Positions 17,489 through 25,367 of a stretch of 34,800 nucleotides of DNA are shown one piece after another. Below the pieces are notes generated by a model, which saw only the letters and a program-made list of their open reading frames with translations, did not search any database and was not told the origin of the DNA. Source of the stretch: JBFHQE01 sp041592335 (GTDB lineage: Bacteria > Pseudomonadota > Gammaproteobacteria > Thiohalobacterales > Thiohalobacteraceae). The DNA is taken from assembly GCA_041592335.1 (NCBI GenBank), contig JBFHQE010000024.1, positions 1 through 34,800 of the forward strand, written 5' to 3'. The position numbers and the translations under genes are program-made. Each line of letters opens with the position of its first letter. Position 1 is the first letter of the stretch.

Positions 17489-17494
17489 TGATAA

Positions 17495-18661
17495 TTAATC
17501 CAGCACTCTCACAGACAAAACGCCATTAATACCCTTCAATTTGTCCACGCAGGCCTCGCCAGGCTCTGATGCGACATCGACAATGGTGTAGGCCAGCTCA
17601 CCGCGTGACTTGTTCAACATATCGTTGATGTTCAGACCCGACTCCGCCAGCACTGTTGAAATCTGGCCCAGCATATTCGGCACGTTGGCATTCACCACCG
17701 TCAGGCGCACACCTTCGGAACGCGGCATATTCACTTCGGGGAAATTCACCGAGTTGAGCACGTTGCCGTTTTCCAGGTAATCACGCACCTGTTCGGCCAC
17801 CATGATAGCGCAGTTTTCCTCCGCTTCACGCGTCGAGGCGCCCAGGTGCGGCAGCGTGATCACGCGCGGGTGGTTCTTCAGCAGGTTAGACGGGAAATCG
17901 CACACATAGGCGTTGACCTTGCCCTTGTCGAGCGCCGCCACGACCGCCTCGTCATCCACGATACCGTTGCGGGCGAAGTTCAGAATCGTCACGCCATCCC
18001 GCATGCGACCGAGCCGATCCGCGTTGATCATGTTTTTGGTGGCATCGACCAGGGGCACGTGAAAACTGACAAAGTCCACGCGCGACAGCAGGTCATCCAC
18101 GCTGTTGGCCTGCTCGACGTCCGAAGACAACTGCCAGGCGCGCTGCACAGTGATATCCGGGTCATAACCAATGACCTTCATACCGAGTGCCTTGGCGGCA
18201 TTACATACCTGTACGCCGATTGCGCCCAGGCCAATGACGCCCAGCGTGCGACCCGGTAACTCGAACCCGACAAAATTTTTCTTGCCGGCCTCGGTATCCT
18301 TGTTAATGGTTACATCGTCACCCTGCAGGTTGCGGGCGAAGTCCCAGGCCTGGCAGACGTTGCGCGCCGCCAGCAGCATGCCGGTCAGCACCAGCTCCTT
18401 TACCGCATTCGCGTTGGCGCCCGGCGCATTGAATACCGGGACACCCAGCTTGCTCATTTTTTCGACCGGAATGTTGTTAACGCCCGCCCCGGCACGCCCT
18501 ACCGCTTTTAGCGAAGGCGGCAGATCCATGTCATGCATTTTGAACGAGCGTAACAGGATGGCATCCGGGTGCTGGATTTCTGAAGCCACTTCATATTTGT
18601 CGCGCGGCAGCTTTTCCAGTCCAGCCACCGAGATATTGTTCAGTGTGAGTACTTTAAACAT
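17495..18661 (-). CDS. serA: D-3-phosphoglycerate dehydrogenase
   Basis: The first step of serine synthesis, oxidising 3-phosphoglycerate. From ATG 18661 it has 388 residues; GAGGAAG just upstream is a good Shine-Dalgarno, whereas the longer frame begins at a TTG. Visible features are GRAGAGVNNIP (about 60-70), the NAD-binding GVIGLGAIGVQV (about 145-156), ARNGIVDDEAV with the catalytic arginine, PHLGASTREAEEN with the catalytic histidine, and a C-terminal ACT domain (about 315-388). It belongs to the shorter SerA type without the extra ASB domain. It lies between serC and pheA, so two serine enzymes are adjacent. Confidence 0.94.
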   Translation of the reverse strand: MFKVLTLNNISVAGLEKLPRDKYEVASEIQHPDAILLRSFKMHDMDLPPSLKAVGRAGAGVNNIPVEKMSKLGVPVFNAPGANANAVKELVLTGMLLAARNVCQAWDFARNLQGDDVTINKDTEAGKKNFVGFELPGRTLGVIGLGAIGVQVCNAAKALGMKVIGYDPDITVQRAWQLSSDVEQANSVDDLLSRVDFVSFHVPLVDATKNMINADRLGRMRDGVTILNFARNGIVDDEAVVAALDKGKVNAYVCDFPSNLLKNHPRVITLPHLGASTREAEENCAIMVAEQVRDYLENGNVLNSVNFPEVNMPRSEGVRLTVVNANVPNMLGQISTVLAESGLNINDMLNKSRGELAYTIVDVASEPGEACVDKLKGINGVLSVRVLD

Positions 18662-18705
18662 CGTCTTCCTCAACCTTTGGTTATGTTCTTTATCTTTTCT
18701 TTATC

Positions 18706-18732
18706 CGTAGGAGCGGGCTTGTCCGCGAACAG
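18706..18732 (+). repeat. REP-type half element between serC and serA
   Basis: The sequence CGTAGGAGCGGGCTTGTCCG followed by CGAACAG lies in the 76-base gap. It matches the core of the other REP-type elements at 14327 and 19871. It is a single unit, without an inverted partner in this gap. Confidence 0.75.
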
Positions 18733-18737
18733 TGAAA

Positions 18738-19820
18738 TTAACCGTGCTTCTTCTCAAACTCCGCCATAAAACTCACCAGCGCATCAACACCCGCTTCCGG
18801 CATGGCGTTATAAATACTGGCGCGCATGCCACCGACAGAACGGTGACCCTTGAGCGTGGTCAATCCCGCCTTGGTCGCTTCATCCAGGAAAGTTTTATCA
18901 AGATCAGCATTGGCCAGCGTGAATGGCACGTTCATCCAGGAGCGGCAGGACTTTTCCACCGGGTTGGCATAGAAATCAGAACCATCGATTGCCGCGTACA
19001 ATTTGCTGGCCTTGCGCTCATTGATCTCAGCCATGGCCGTGAGACCGCCCAGCTGCTTCACATGCGCAAACACCAGCCCCGACAAATACCAGGCGTAAGT
19101 CGGTGGCGTGTTGTACATGGATTCGCCTTCCGACTGCACCTGGTAATTGAACATGGTTGGGGTAGCATCAATCACTTCGCCCATCAGGTCGTCGCGCACG
19201 ATCACCACAGTCAAACCGGCCGGACCGATATTTTTCTGCGCACCGGCATAGATAACGCCAAACCTGGAAACATCCACCGGGCGCGACAGAATGGTGGAAG
19301 ACATATCCGCCACCAGGGGCACGTCACCGGTCTCGGGAATGTATGGGAACTCAACACCACGAATGGTTTCGTTCGGAGTGTAATGTACATAGGCTGCATC
19401 GGCCGACAGTTTCAGATCCGATTGCGCAGGGCAACTGGTAAAATTGCCTTCGGAGGTATCGGCGGCAACGTTTACCGAGCAATAGCGCTTGCCTTCGGCA
19501 ATGGCCTTCTTCGACCAGTCACCCGTGTTGATATAGTCCGCGCCTTTCTTACCACGCAGCAAGTTCATCGGCACCATGGCAAATTGACTGCTGGCACCGC
19601 CCTGCAGAAACAGTACTTTGTAATTATCGGGAATTGCCATCAACTCACGCAGATCAGCCTCGGCCTGCGATGCGATAGACATAAACTCCTTGCCGCGATG
19701 GCTCATTTCCATTACCGACATACCCGAACCCTGCCAGTCGAGCATTTCGTCTCGCGCCTGTTCGATGACGGCCTGCGGCAACATCGCCGGTCCTGCACTG
19801 AAGTTATATACCCTGCTCAT
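18738..19820 (-). CDS. serC: Phosphoserine aminotransferase
   Basis: A PLP enzyme converting 3-phosphohydroxypyruvate to phosphoserine, and also acting in pyridoxine synthesis. The 360-residue protein matches the family in length. It begins MSRVYNFSAGPAMLP and has SHRGKEF, FLQGGASSQFAMVPMNL (about 72-88), the PLP-lysine segment YAGAQKNIGPAGLTVV (about 190-205) and SVGGMRASIYNA near the C-terminus. An excellent Shine-Dalgarno (GAGGAG) precedes the ATG. The gene is flanked by REP-type repeats on both sides, so it may be transcribed separately from gyrA and serA. Confidence 0.96.
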   Translation of the reverse strand: MSRVYNFSAGPAMLPQAVIEQARDEMLDWQGSGMSVMEMSHRGKEFMSIASQAEADLRELMAIPDNYKVLFLQGGASSQFAMVPMNLLRGKKGADYINTGDWSKKAIAEGKRYCSVNVAADTSEGNFTSCPAQSDLKLSADAAYVHYTPNETIRGVEFPYIPETGDVPLVADMSSTILSRPVDVSRFGVIYAGAQKNIGPAGLTVVIVRDDLMGEVIDATPTMFNYQVQSEGESMYNTPPTYAWYLSGLVFAHVKQLGGLTAMAEINERKASKLYAAIDGSDFYANPVEKSCRSWMNVPFTLANADLDKTFLDEATKAGLTTLKGHRSVGGMRASIYNAMPEAGVDALVSFMAEFEKKHG

Positions 19821-19870
19821 TGTGACTCCTCAAAAAACTTGTTAAATCCCCACACTGTCAGCCGGTGCAG

Positions 19871-19942
19871 CCTGTAGGAGCAGGCTTGCCCACGAACCAG
19901 GGCATAATTCCTGGGTTATTCGCGGGCAAGCCCGCTCCTACA
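19871..19942. repeat. Inverted pair of REP-type elements between gyrA and serC
   Basis: CCTGTAGGAGCAGGCTTGCC at 19871 and its near reverse complement ending GCAAGCCCGCTCCTACA at 19942 face each other across a short spacer. The pair has the head-to-head layout of a REP doublet (BIME/REPIN) and can fold into a long stem-loop in RNA from either strand. It sits ahead of the serC start on the minus strand. Confidence 0.8.
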
Positions 19943-19970
19943 AAAACTATTCAGAAATCCAGTAACAGAA

Positions 19971-20006
19971 AACGCGGAGAAGACGCTGCCGCCTGAACTC
20001 CGCGTT
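19971..20006 (-). terminator. Probable gyrA terminator
   Basis: On the minus strand AACGCGGAG pairs with CTCCGCGTT across an 18-base loop, followed by TTCTGTT. It begins about 18 bases after the gyrA stop. The loop is long, so strength is uncertain, but position and the U-rich tail suit termination. Confidence 0.5.
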
Positions 20007-20023
20007 TGTGCTGTTAAATCCTG

Positions 20024-22588
20024 TTATTCGTCGCTTGCCTCAACCTCGTCGCCCTCGTCTTCGGCTTCCGCCTCTACGATGGCATCGACACCTACCAGCT
20101 TTTCATCCTCACCCAGGCGAATCAAACGCACACCCTGGGTGTTACGGCCCATGCTGGAAATTTCCGCCACCCGGGTACGTACCAGCGTACCGCCATTGGT
20201 GATCAGCATGATCTCGTTTTCTTCTTTCACCAGCGTGGCGCCAACCACGTTTCCGTTCCGCTCCGACGCCTGGATGGAAATCACGCCCTGCCCGCCGCGG
20301 CCATGCACAGGGTAATCGTCCACCGGGGTACGCTTGCCATAGCCGTTCTCGGTCGCGGTCAGCACATCGCCTTCGTCCACGATGATCAGGGAAATAACGT
20401 GCTGATTCGGTTGCAGCTTGATGCCACGCACGCCGGTTGCGGTGCGACCCATCGGACGAACATCGTCCTCCTTGAAGCGAATCGCCTTGCCAGCATCGGT
20501 AAACAGCATGACATCGCAACTGCCGTCGGTGACGGACACATCCACCAGCTTGTCGCCATCGCGCAGTTCCACTGCAATAATGCCGTTGCTGCGCGGACGT
20601 GAGAAGGCAGATAACGGCGTCTTTTTCACCACACCGGTCGTCGTTGCCATAAAGACAAACTTGTCTTCGGTAAATTCACGAATCGGCAGCACGGCGTTAA
20701 TACGTTCGTCTTCTTCCAGTGGCAACAAGTTCACGATCGGCTTACCGCGCGCGGTGCGACCGGCCTGCGGCAACTGGTAGACCTTCAGCCAGTAGGCTTT
20801 GCCACGGCTGGAGAAACAGAGGATGGTGTCATGCGTGCTGGCAATGAACAGCTTGTCGACAAAATCTTCATCCTTGACGGAAGTCGCAGTCTTACCGCGC
20901 CCACCGCGGCGTTGCGCCGAGTACTCGGTCAACGGCTGCGCCTTGGCGTATCCGGCATGCGACAAGGTCACCACCACGTCTTCCTCGGTGATGAGATCTT
21001 CCAGGGTGAGATCCGCTTCGTCTTCGGTGATCTCGGTACGACGTGCGTCGCCATACTCGTCATTAATAGCCGTCAGCTCATCGCGAATCACCGCCATCAG
21101 CCGATCGGGGTTGTTCAGTATGTCAAGTAGATCATCGATTTTATCAATTAATTCTTTGTATTCATTGATGATTTTATCCTGCTCAAGGCCGGTCAGCTGA
21201 TGCAGCCGCAGATCCAGGATCGCTTGCGCCTGGGCATCGGACAGGCGGTAACCTTCATCGGTCAGGCCGAACTCGGGTCCAAGGTCATCCGGACGTGAGG
21301 CGCTGGCACCGGCCCGCTCCAGCATGTCGATCACCACGCCCGGCTGCCAGGCGCGGCCCATCAAGGCCGTCTTGGCCTCAGCGCGACTCGGAGATGTCTT
21401 GATCAGCTGGATAACTTCATCGATGTTGGCGAGCGCAACCGCGAGACCTTCCAGGATATGTGCACGTTCGCGCGCCTTGCGTAAATCGTAAACCGTACGA
21501 CGGGTAACGACTTCGCGGCGATGCCGGATAAAGGCTTCCAGCATCTCTTTCAGATTGATCAGGCGAGGCTGTCCATCGACCAGGGCAACCATGTTGATGC
21601 CAAACACGTTCTGTAACTGGGTCTGCTGATACAGGTTGTTCAGTACCACCTCGGCCACTTCACCGCGCTTCAGCTCGATGACCATGCGCATGCCGTCCTT
21701 GTCGGACTCATCGCGCAGGTTGGAGATACCCTCGATCTTCTTGTCCTTGACCAGCTCGGCAATCTTTTCCAGCAACCGCGCCTTGTTGACCTGGTATGGC
21801 AATTCATTGACCACGATCGTCTGGCGGCCGTTGTTGTCCGTTTCAACATCGGTTTTGGCGCGCACAATAACTCGACCACGGCCGGTCAGGTACGCCTGTT
21901 GAATACCGTAAACGCCCTTGATAATGCCACCGGTCGGGAAATCCGGTCCGGGCACATATTCCATCAAGCCCTTAACGTCTATCTCAGGCTGATCGATCAG
22001 CGCGATACAGGCTTTGATAACTTCCGTGATGTTGTGTGGCGGGATATTAGTCGCCATACCCACCGCGATACCGGCGGAGCCGTTAACCAGCAGGTTCGGG
22101 ATGCGGGTTGGGAAGACCGAGGGTTCGCTTTCAGTCTCGTCATAGTTGGGAATGAAATCGACCGTTTCCTTGTCGATATCGGCTAGCAGTTCATGCGCGA
22201 TCTTGGCCATGCGCACTTCGGTATAACGCATCGCGGCAGGCGCATCGCCATCCACGGAACCGAAGTTACCCTGGCCGTCGACCAGCATGTAACGCAGCGA
22301 GAACGGCTGCGCCATACGCACGATGGTGTCGTACACAGCCGTATCGCCATGCGGATGATATTTACCGATAACGTCACCGACCACGCGGGCCGATTTTTTA
22401 TAAGGTTTATTGAAATCGTTGCCGAGTTCGCTCATGGCGTACAGCACGCGGCGATGCACCGGCTTGAGGCCATCCCGGACATCGGGCAGCGCACGCCCCA
22501 CGATTACACTCATGGCGTAATCGAGATAGGACTGTTTCATCTCATCTTCGAGATTGACCGGAAGGACTTCTTTGGCGAACTCAGCCAT
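20024..22588 (-). CDS. gyrA: DNA gyrase subunit A
   Basis: The strand-cutting subunit of the type II topoisomerase that adds negative supercoils. It has 854 residues. The active-site tyrosine is Tyr122 in AAMRYTE. The winged-helix DNA-binding domain, coiled coil and C-terminal beta-pinwheel follow, with the GyrA box QRRGGRG at about 553 and an acidic tail (EAEAEDEGDEVEASDE). In the quinolone region the sequence is HPHGDTAVYD, giving Thr at 83 and Asp at 87 (E. coli numbering). Thr83 is the native residue in Pseudomonas aeruginosa, whereas E. coli has Ser. A likely terminator and REP pair follow the gene. Confidence 0.98.
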   Translation of the reverse strand: MAEFAKEVLPVNLEDEMKQSYLDYAMSVIVGRALPDVRDGLKPVHRRVLYAMSELGNDFNKPYKKSARVVGDVIGKYHPHGDTAVYDTIVRMAQPFSLRYMLVDGQGNFGSVDGDAPAAMRYTEVRMAKIAHELLADIDKETVDFIPNYDETESEPSVFPTRIPNLLVNGSAGIAVGMATNIPPHNITEVIKACIALIDQPEIDVKGLMEYVPGPDFPTGGIIKGVYGIQQAYLTGRGRVIVRAKTDVETDNNGRQTIVVNELPYQVNKARLLEKIAELVKDKKIEGISNLRDESDKDGMRMVIELKRGEVAEVVLNNLYQQTQLQNVFGINMVALVDGQPRLINLKEMLEAFIRHRREVVTRRTVYDLRKARERAHILEGLAVALANIDEVIQLIKTSPSRAEAKTALMGRAWQPGVVIDMLERAGASASRPDDLGPEFGLTDEGYRLSDAQAQAILDLRLHQLTGLEQDKIINEYKELIDKIDDLLDILNNPDRLMAVIRDELTAINDEYGDARRTEITEDEADLTLEDLITEEDVVVTLSHAGYAKAQPLTEYSAQRRGGRGKTATSVKDEDFVDKLFIASTHDTILCFSSRGKAYWLKVYQLPQAGRTARGKPIVNLLPLEEDERINAVLPIREFTEDKFVFMATTTGVVKKTPLSAFSRPRSNGIIAVELRDGDKLVDVSVTDGSCDVMLFTDAGKAIRFKEDDVRPMGRTATGVRGIKLQPNQHVISLIIVDEGDVLTATENGYGKRTPVDDYPVHGRGGQGVISIQASERNGNVVGATLVKEENEIMLITNGGTLVRTRVAEISSMGRNTQGVRLIRLGEDEKLVGVDAIVEAEAEDEGDEVEASDE

Positions 22589-22669
22589 AGGGGTGTTCAG
22601 CTACCTTTTTTATAAATTTCCTCCGACGCCCCGATCCTGAAACGGACACACGACCGCCAAATTCTCGCG

Positions 22670-22675
22670 ATTGTA
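22670..22675 (-). promoter_or_regulatory. Candidate -10 box for gyrA
   Basis: The minus strand reads GCTATGCTACAATCGCG; TACAAT is a good -10 hexamer about 82 bases before the gyrA ATG, in the 156-base gap after mtnA. The hexamer 17 bases upstream (TGCAGT) is a poor -35 match. Supercoil-responsive gyrA promoters often have imperfect -35 boxes, so this is plausible only. Confidence 0.35.
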
Positions 22676-22744
22676 GCATAGCGCCCCCTCCCACTGCACC
22701 CATATAAACGGCAGCGAGAAAGGCTCTAAGGCAGCGATCAGTGA

Positions 22745-23788
22745 TCAGCGCGCCATCATGGCAGCCATTTTCTCGGCTGTCGGGGATTCCACCACCCCTT
22801 TTTCCGTCACAATGGCGTCGACCAGGTCGTGCGGTGTGACATCGAAGGCCGGATTCCAGGCCGAGGCGCCTTCGGCGGCAATGCGATGACCGTCGGCATT
22901 CAGCACCTCTGCCGGGTCACGCTGTTCGATGGGAATTTCATTTCCCGTCGGCGTATTCATATCCACGGTGCTGGTCGGCGCCACCACCATGAACTTCACA
23001 CCATGATGGCGGGCATTCACCGCCAATGAATAAGTTCCGATTTTGTTAGCGACATCACCGTTGGCGGCAATACGGTCAGAACCGACGATGACCCAATGCA
23101 CCTGGCCGGACTTCATCAGATGCGCGGCGGCACCTTCGGCCAGGAGGGTCACCGGGATCTTGTCCTGCACGAGTTCCCAGGCAGTGAGTCGCGCACCCTG
23201 CAACCAGGGCCGGGTTTCATCGGCAAAAACTTTCTTGATATGTCCACCCGACCAGCCTGAACGTATAACACCCAGCGCCGTGCCGTAACCGCCGATCGCC
23301 AGCGAACCGGTATTACAGTGCGTCAGCACGCCAACGTCCGAACCAAGCAAGGCAGCCCCCAGTTCACCCATCTTGCGGTTGGCTGCAACGTCTTCAAAAT
23401 GAATCTGCCTTGCCGCCGCCAGCAATACCGGTTCCGGATCACCGTCAATCTCGGCAAACAGATCGCTTAACCGATTGATCGCCCAGATCAGGTTGACCGC
23501 GGTGGGCCGGGCATTCGCCAGATAATCCAGATCGGCTTTAATGGATTCCCGCCAGTCTTCGCCACTCTGGGCAAAATGCTTTCGCGCTGCCAGCACAATG
23601 CCGTAGGCCGCGGTAACGCCAATGGCCGGCGCGCCGCGCACAACCATGGCACGAATGGCATCGGCTATCGGGTACGGGTCATCGTAACTCAGGTAGGTTT
23701 CCTGGAGCGGCAACACACGCTGGTCGAGCAACACCAGCTTGCCGTCCTGCCAGTCGACAGCACGGACCGAGTCATGCGTGACTGTCAT
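22745..23788 (-). CDS. mtnA: S-methyl-5-thioribose-1-phosphate isomerase
   Basis: Isomerises methylthioribose-1-phosphate to methylthioribulose-1-phosphate in methionine salvage. The 347-residue protein has VRGAPAIGVTAAYG (about 50-63), the catalytic cysteine in LTHCNTGSLA (about 160) and the catalytic aspartate in VGSDRIAANGDVANKIGTY (about 240). These separate it from eIF2B-like relatives. Its ATG overlaps the stop of the upstream response regulator as TGATG, so it is translationally coupled to it. mtaD, which deaminates methylthioadenosine earlier in the same salvage route, lies 2.5 kb away on the opposite strand. No mtnB, mtnC or phosphorylase gene is present here. Confidence 0.93.
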   Translation of the reverse strand: MTVTHDSVRAVDWQDGKLVLLDQRVLPLQETYLSYDDPYPIADAIRAMVVRGAPAIGVTAAYGIVLAARKHFAQSGEDWRESIKADLDYLANARPTAVNLIWAINRLSDLFAEIDGDPEPVLLAAARQIHFEDVAANRKMGELGAALLGSDVGVLTHCNTGSLAIGGYGTALGVIRSGWSGGHIKKVFADETRPWLQGARLTAWELVQDKIPVTLLAEGAAAHLMKSGQVHWVIVGSDRIAANGDVANKIGTYSLAVNARHHGVKFMVVAPTSTVDMNTPTGNEIPIEQRDPAEVLNADGHRIAAEGASAWNPAFDVTPHDLVDAIVTEKGVVESPTAEKMAAMMAR

Positions 23789-24495
23789 CAGGATGCGCCT
23801 TTGGCCTGCGGTTCCAGTCGCTCCAGACGATAGCCATGCTGATAGATGGCACTCAGTTTCCAGCCGTTATTGGGATTGAGATCCAGCTTGTTGCGAATCC
23901 GGCTGATATGCGTGTCGACAGTGCGGGTATTCAGGTCGGGCTTGGTACCCCAGACATTCTCCAGAATCGCACTGCGGGACAGCAGACGTCCGATGTTTTT
24001 CAAAAGAAACAATGAAAGGTCGAATTCCTTGTGGGTCAGGTCGAGCTTCTCGCCATTCTTCTCAATCACCCGGCTGGAGGGAATCACCACGAATTCACCG
24101 AAGCGCAAATCGCTTTCCGATTCCTGGGCGCTCTTGATACGGCGACCAATGGCGGTCAGGCGAGCCAGCATTTCCAGCGGCTTGACCGGTTTGATCATGT
24201 AATCGTCGGCGCCTTTCTGCAGGGCCAGCACGATGTCTTCCTCGCTGTCGCGCTGGGTGATAAAGATCACGGGCGTGGTCGACTGCTGCTCCTTACGGAT
24301 CCATTCCATAATTTCGATACCCTCGGTATCGGGCAGAACCCAGTCCAGAACGAGCAAATCGAAATCGGCCTCGGGAAAAGCCGACTTGAAACTGGCACCA
24401 TCGAAAAAGGCAGTTACCTCATGGCCCGCTGCCTGCATCCACACAGCCATGGCCTCGGATTGATGCCTGTCATCTTCTAAGATTGCAATATGCAC
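23788..24495 (-). CDS. OmpR-family response regulator (orphan)
   Basis: A two-component regulator of 235 residues starting at GTG 24495 behind AGGGGGA. The receiver domain (1-120) has the acidic pocket Asp8-Asp9, phosphoacceptor Asp51 in VLDWVLPD, Thr80 and Lys102 in IKPVKP. The C-terminal winged helix (about 130-228) carries LTHKEFDLSLFLLKN and the recognition helix TRTVDTHISRIRNKL. No histidine kinase gene is nearby. The stop overlaps the mtnA start, an unusual partner. Opposite it, 155 bases away, is the ompA-family gene, and the shared gap holds a perfect 12-bp palindrome. It may regulate ompA-family or mtnA expression; the target is unknown. Confidence 0.88.
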   Translation of the reverse strand: MHIAILEDDRHQSEAMAVWMQAAGHEVTAFFDGASFKSAFPEADFDLLVLDWVLPDTEGIEIMEWIRKEQQSTTPVIFITQRDSEEDIVLALQKGADDYMIKPVKPLEMLARLTAIGRRIKSAQESESDLRFGEFVVIPSSRVIEKNGEKLDLTHKEFDLSLFLLKNIGRLLSRSAILENVWGTKPDLNTRTVDTHISRIRNKLDLNPNNGWKLSAIYQHGYRLERLEPQAKGAS

Positions 24496-24525
24496 TCAAT
24501 CCCCCTGAATTTTTTAAAGATATTC

Positions 24526-24537
24526 GACAATATTGTC
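24526..24537. promoter_or_regulatory. Perfect palindrome in divergent promoter region
   Basis: GACAATATTGTC is a perfect 12-bp palindrome 30 bases upstream of the response-regulator start and 113 bases upstream of the ompA-family start. Its place between divergent genes fits a dimeric regulator site. OmpR-family proteins usually bind direct repeats, so the binder may be another protein. Confidence 0.35.
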
Positions 24538-24650
24538 ACAAATCATACAACTTTGAAATCCATGAGTGTATTATTATTGGTGTCGCGGGGGAGTGAGCTA
24601 ATTCCTGCCCCTTTGGAATAATCAACAATAGTTTACGGAGTAGTTTAGAC

Positions 24651-25259
24651 ATGAAAACCAAGATTGCGTTACCCCTCGGCCTAGCAGCACTCATCTCAGT
24701 CAGCCTGACTGCTCCTGTCATGGCCCATGACAAAAGCCATTCATACTGGCTGGACAAATCCGGGGCAGTAGTTCGTGACGGTAGTGGTGACTGCCTGCGT
24801 ACTGGCAGCTTCAAGAAAGAAGAAATGACTGTTGAATGCGGTGCCGCAGCACCCGCGCCAGAGCCGGTTGCTGAACCTGCTCCAGCACCGGAACCAAAAA
24901 TCAGCAAGGTTAGCCTGAGTGCCGGCGCCCTGTTCGATCTGAACAAGGACACCATCAAACCCGAAGGCAAGGCCGAGCTGGATGCACTGGCTGCCAACGT
25001 GAGCAAGGCTAACATCGAGCGTGTCGATATCGCCGGTCACACCGACAGCACAGGCTCTGCAGAATACAACAAGCAGCTGTCCATGCGCCGCGCCAACGCA
25101 GTGAAGAATTACCTCATGGACAAGGGCATTGATCCCAAGATCATGACCACTGTCGGTTGGGGTGAAGACAAGCCGGTTGCTGACAACAAGACCAAGGAAG
25201 GCCGCGCTGCCAACCGTCGCGTAGAAATCACTCTGCACGGCACGCAACAGGAAAACTAA
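24651..25259 (+). CDS. OmpA-family outer-membrane / peptidoglycan-associated protein
   Basis: A 202-residue exported protein. Residues 1-25 form a signal peptide ending APVMA. A short domain follows with YWLDKSGAVVRDGSGDCLRTG, a motif seen in several proteobacterial OmpA-like proteins, then an Ala-Pro-Glu linker (about 65-85). The OmpA C-terminal peptidoglycan-binding domain (about 92-195) has FDLNKDTIKPEG, VDIAGHTDSTGSAEYN and the RRANAVKNYL helix with the usual diaminopimelate-binding Asp and Arg. It lacks the eight-stranded barrel, so it is periplasmic and wall-bound. ACGGAG lies about 10 bases before the ATG. A strong terminator follows. Confidence 0.9.
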   Translation: MKTKIALPLGLAALISVSLTAPVMAHDKSHSYWLDKSGAVVRDGSGDCLRTGSFKKEEMTVECGAAAPAPEPVAEPAPAPEPKISKVSLSAGALFDLNKDTIKPEGKAELDALAANVSKANIERVDIAGHTDSTGSAEYNKQLSMRRANAVKNYLMDKGIDPKIMTTVGWGEDKPVADNKTKEGRAANRRVEITLHGTQQEN

Positions 25260-25310
25260 GTCACCCTCTTCATCCCCGTTCCCACGGGGATCTGGTGATT
25301 TGAACCCTTA

Positions 25311-25340
25311 AATCCCGGCTTCGGCCGGGATTTTCCCTTT
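25311..25340 (+). terminator. Rho-independent terminator after ompA-family gene
   Basis: AATCCCGGC-TTCG-GCCGGGATT is a perfect 9-bp stem with a TTCG loop, followed by TTCCCTTTT. A second perfect stem (ATCCCCGT-TCCC-ACGGGGAT, 25272-25291) lies just upstream. Together they form a tandem termination region. Confidence 0.9.
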
Positions 25341-25367
25341 TATCACTCTGATAACAGGAAAAAACAA

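Noticed and set aside
16616..17491. 291-codon plus-strand frame opposite pheA
   Set aside because: Mirror frame of a GC-biased gene; no recognisable domain.
18732..19877. 381-codon plus-strand frame opposite serC
   Set aside because: Antisense shadow of a fully conserved serC; the product is His/Arg-rich without motifs.
22589..22744. Possible RNA gene between mtnA and gyrA
   Set aside because: No cloverleaf or strong conserved structure could be found by eye; only a promoter-like element.
24741..25247. 168-codon minus-strand frame inside the ompA-family gene
   Set aside because: Opposite a clear signal-peptide plus OmpA-domain protein; codon-bias artefact.
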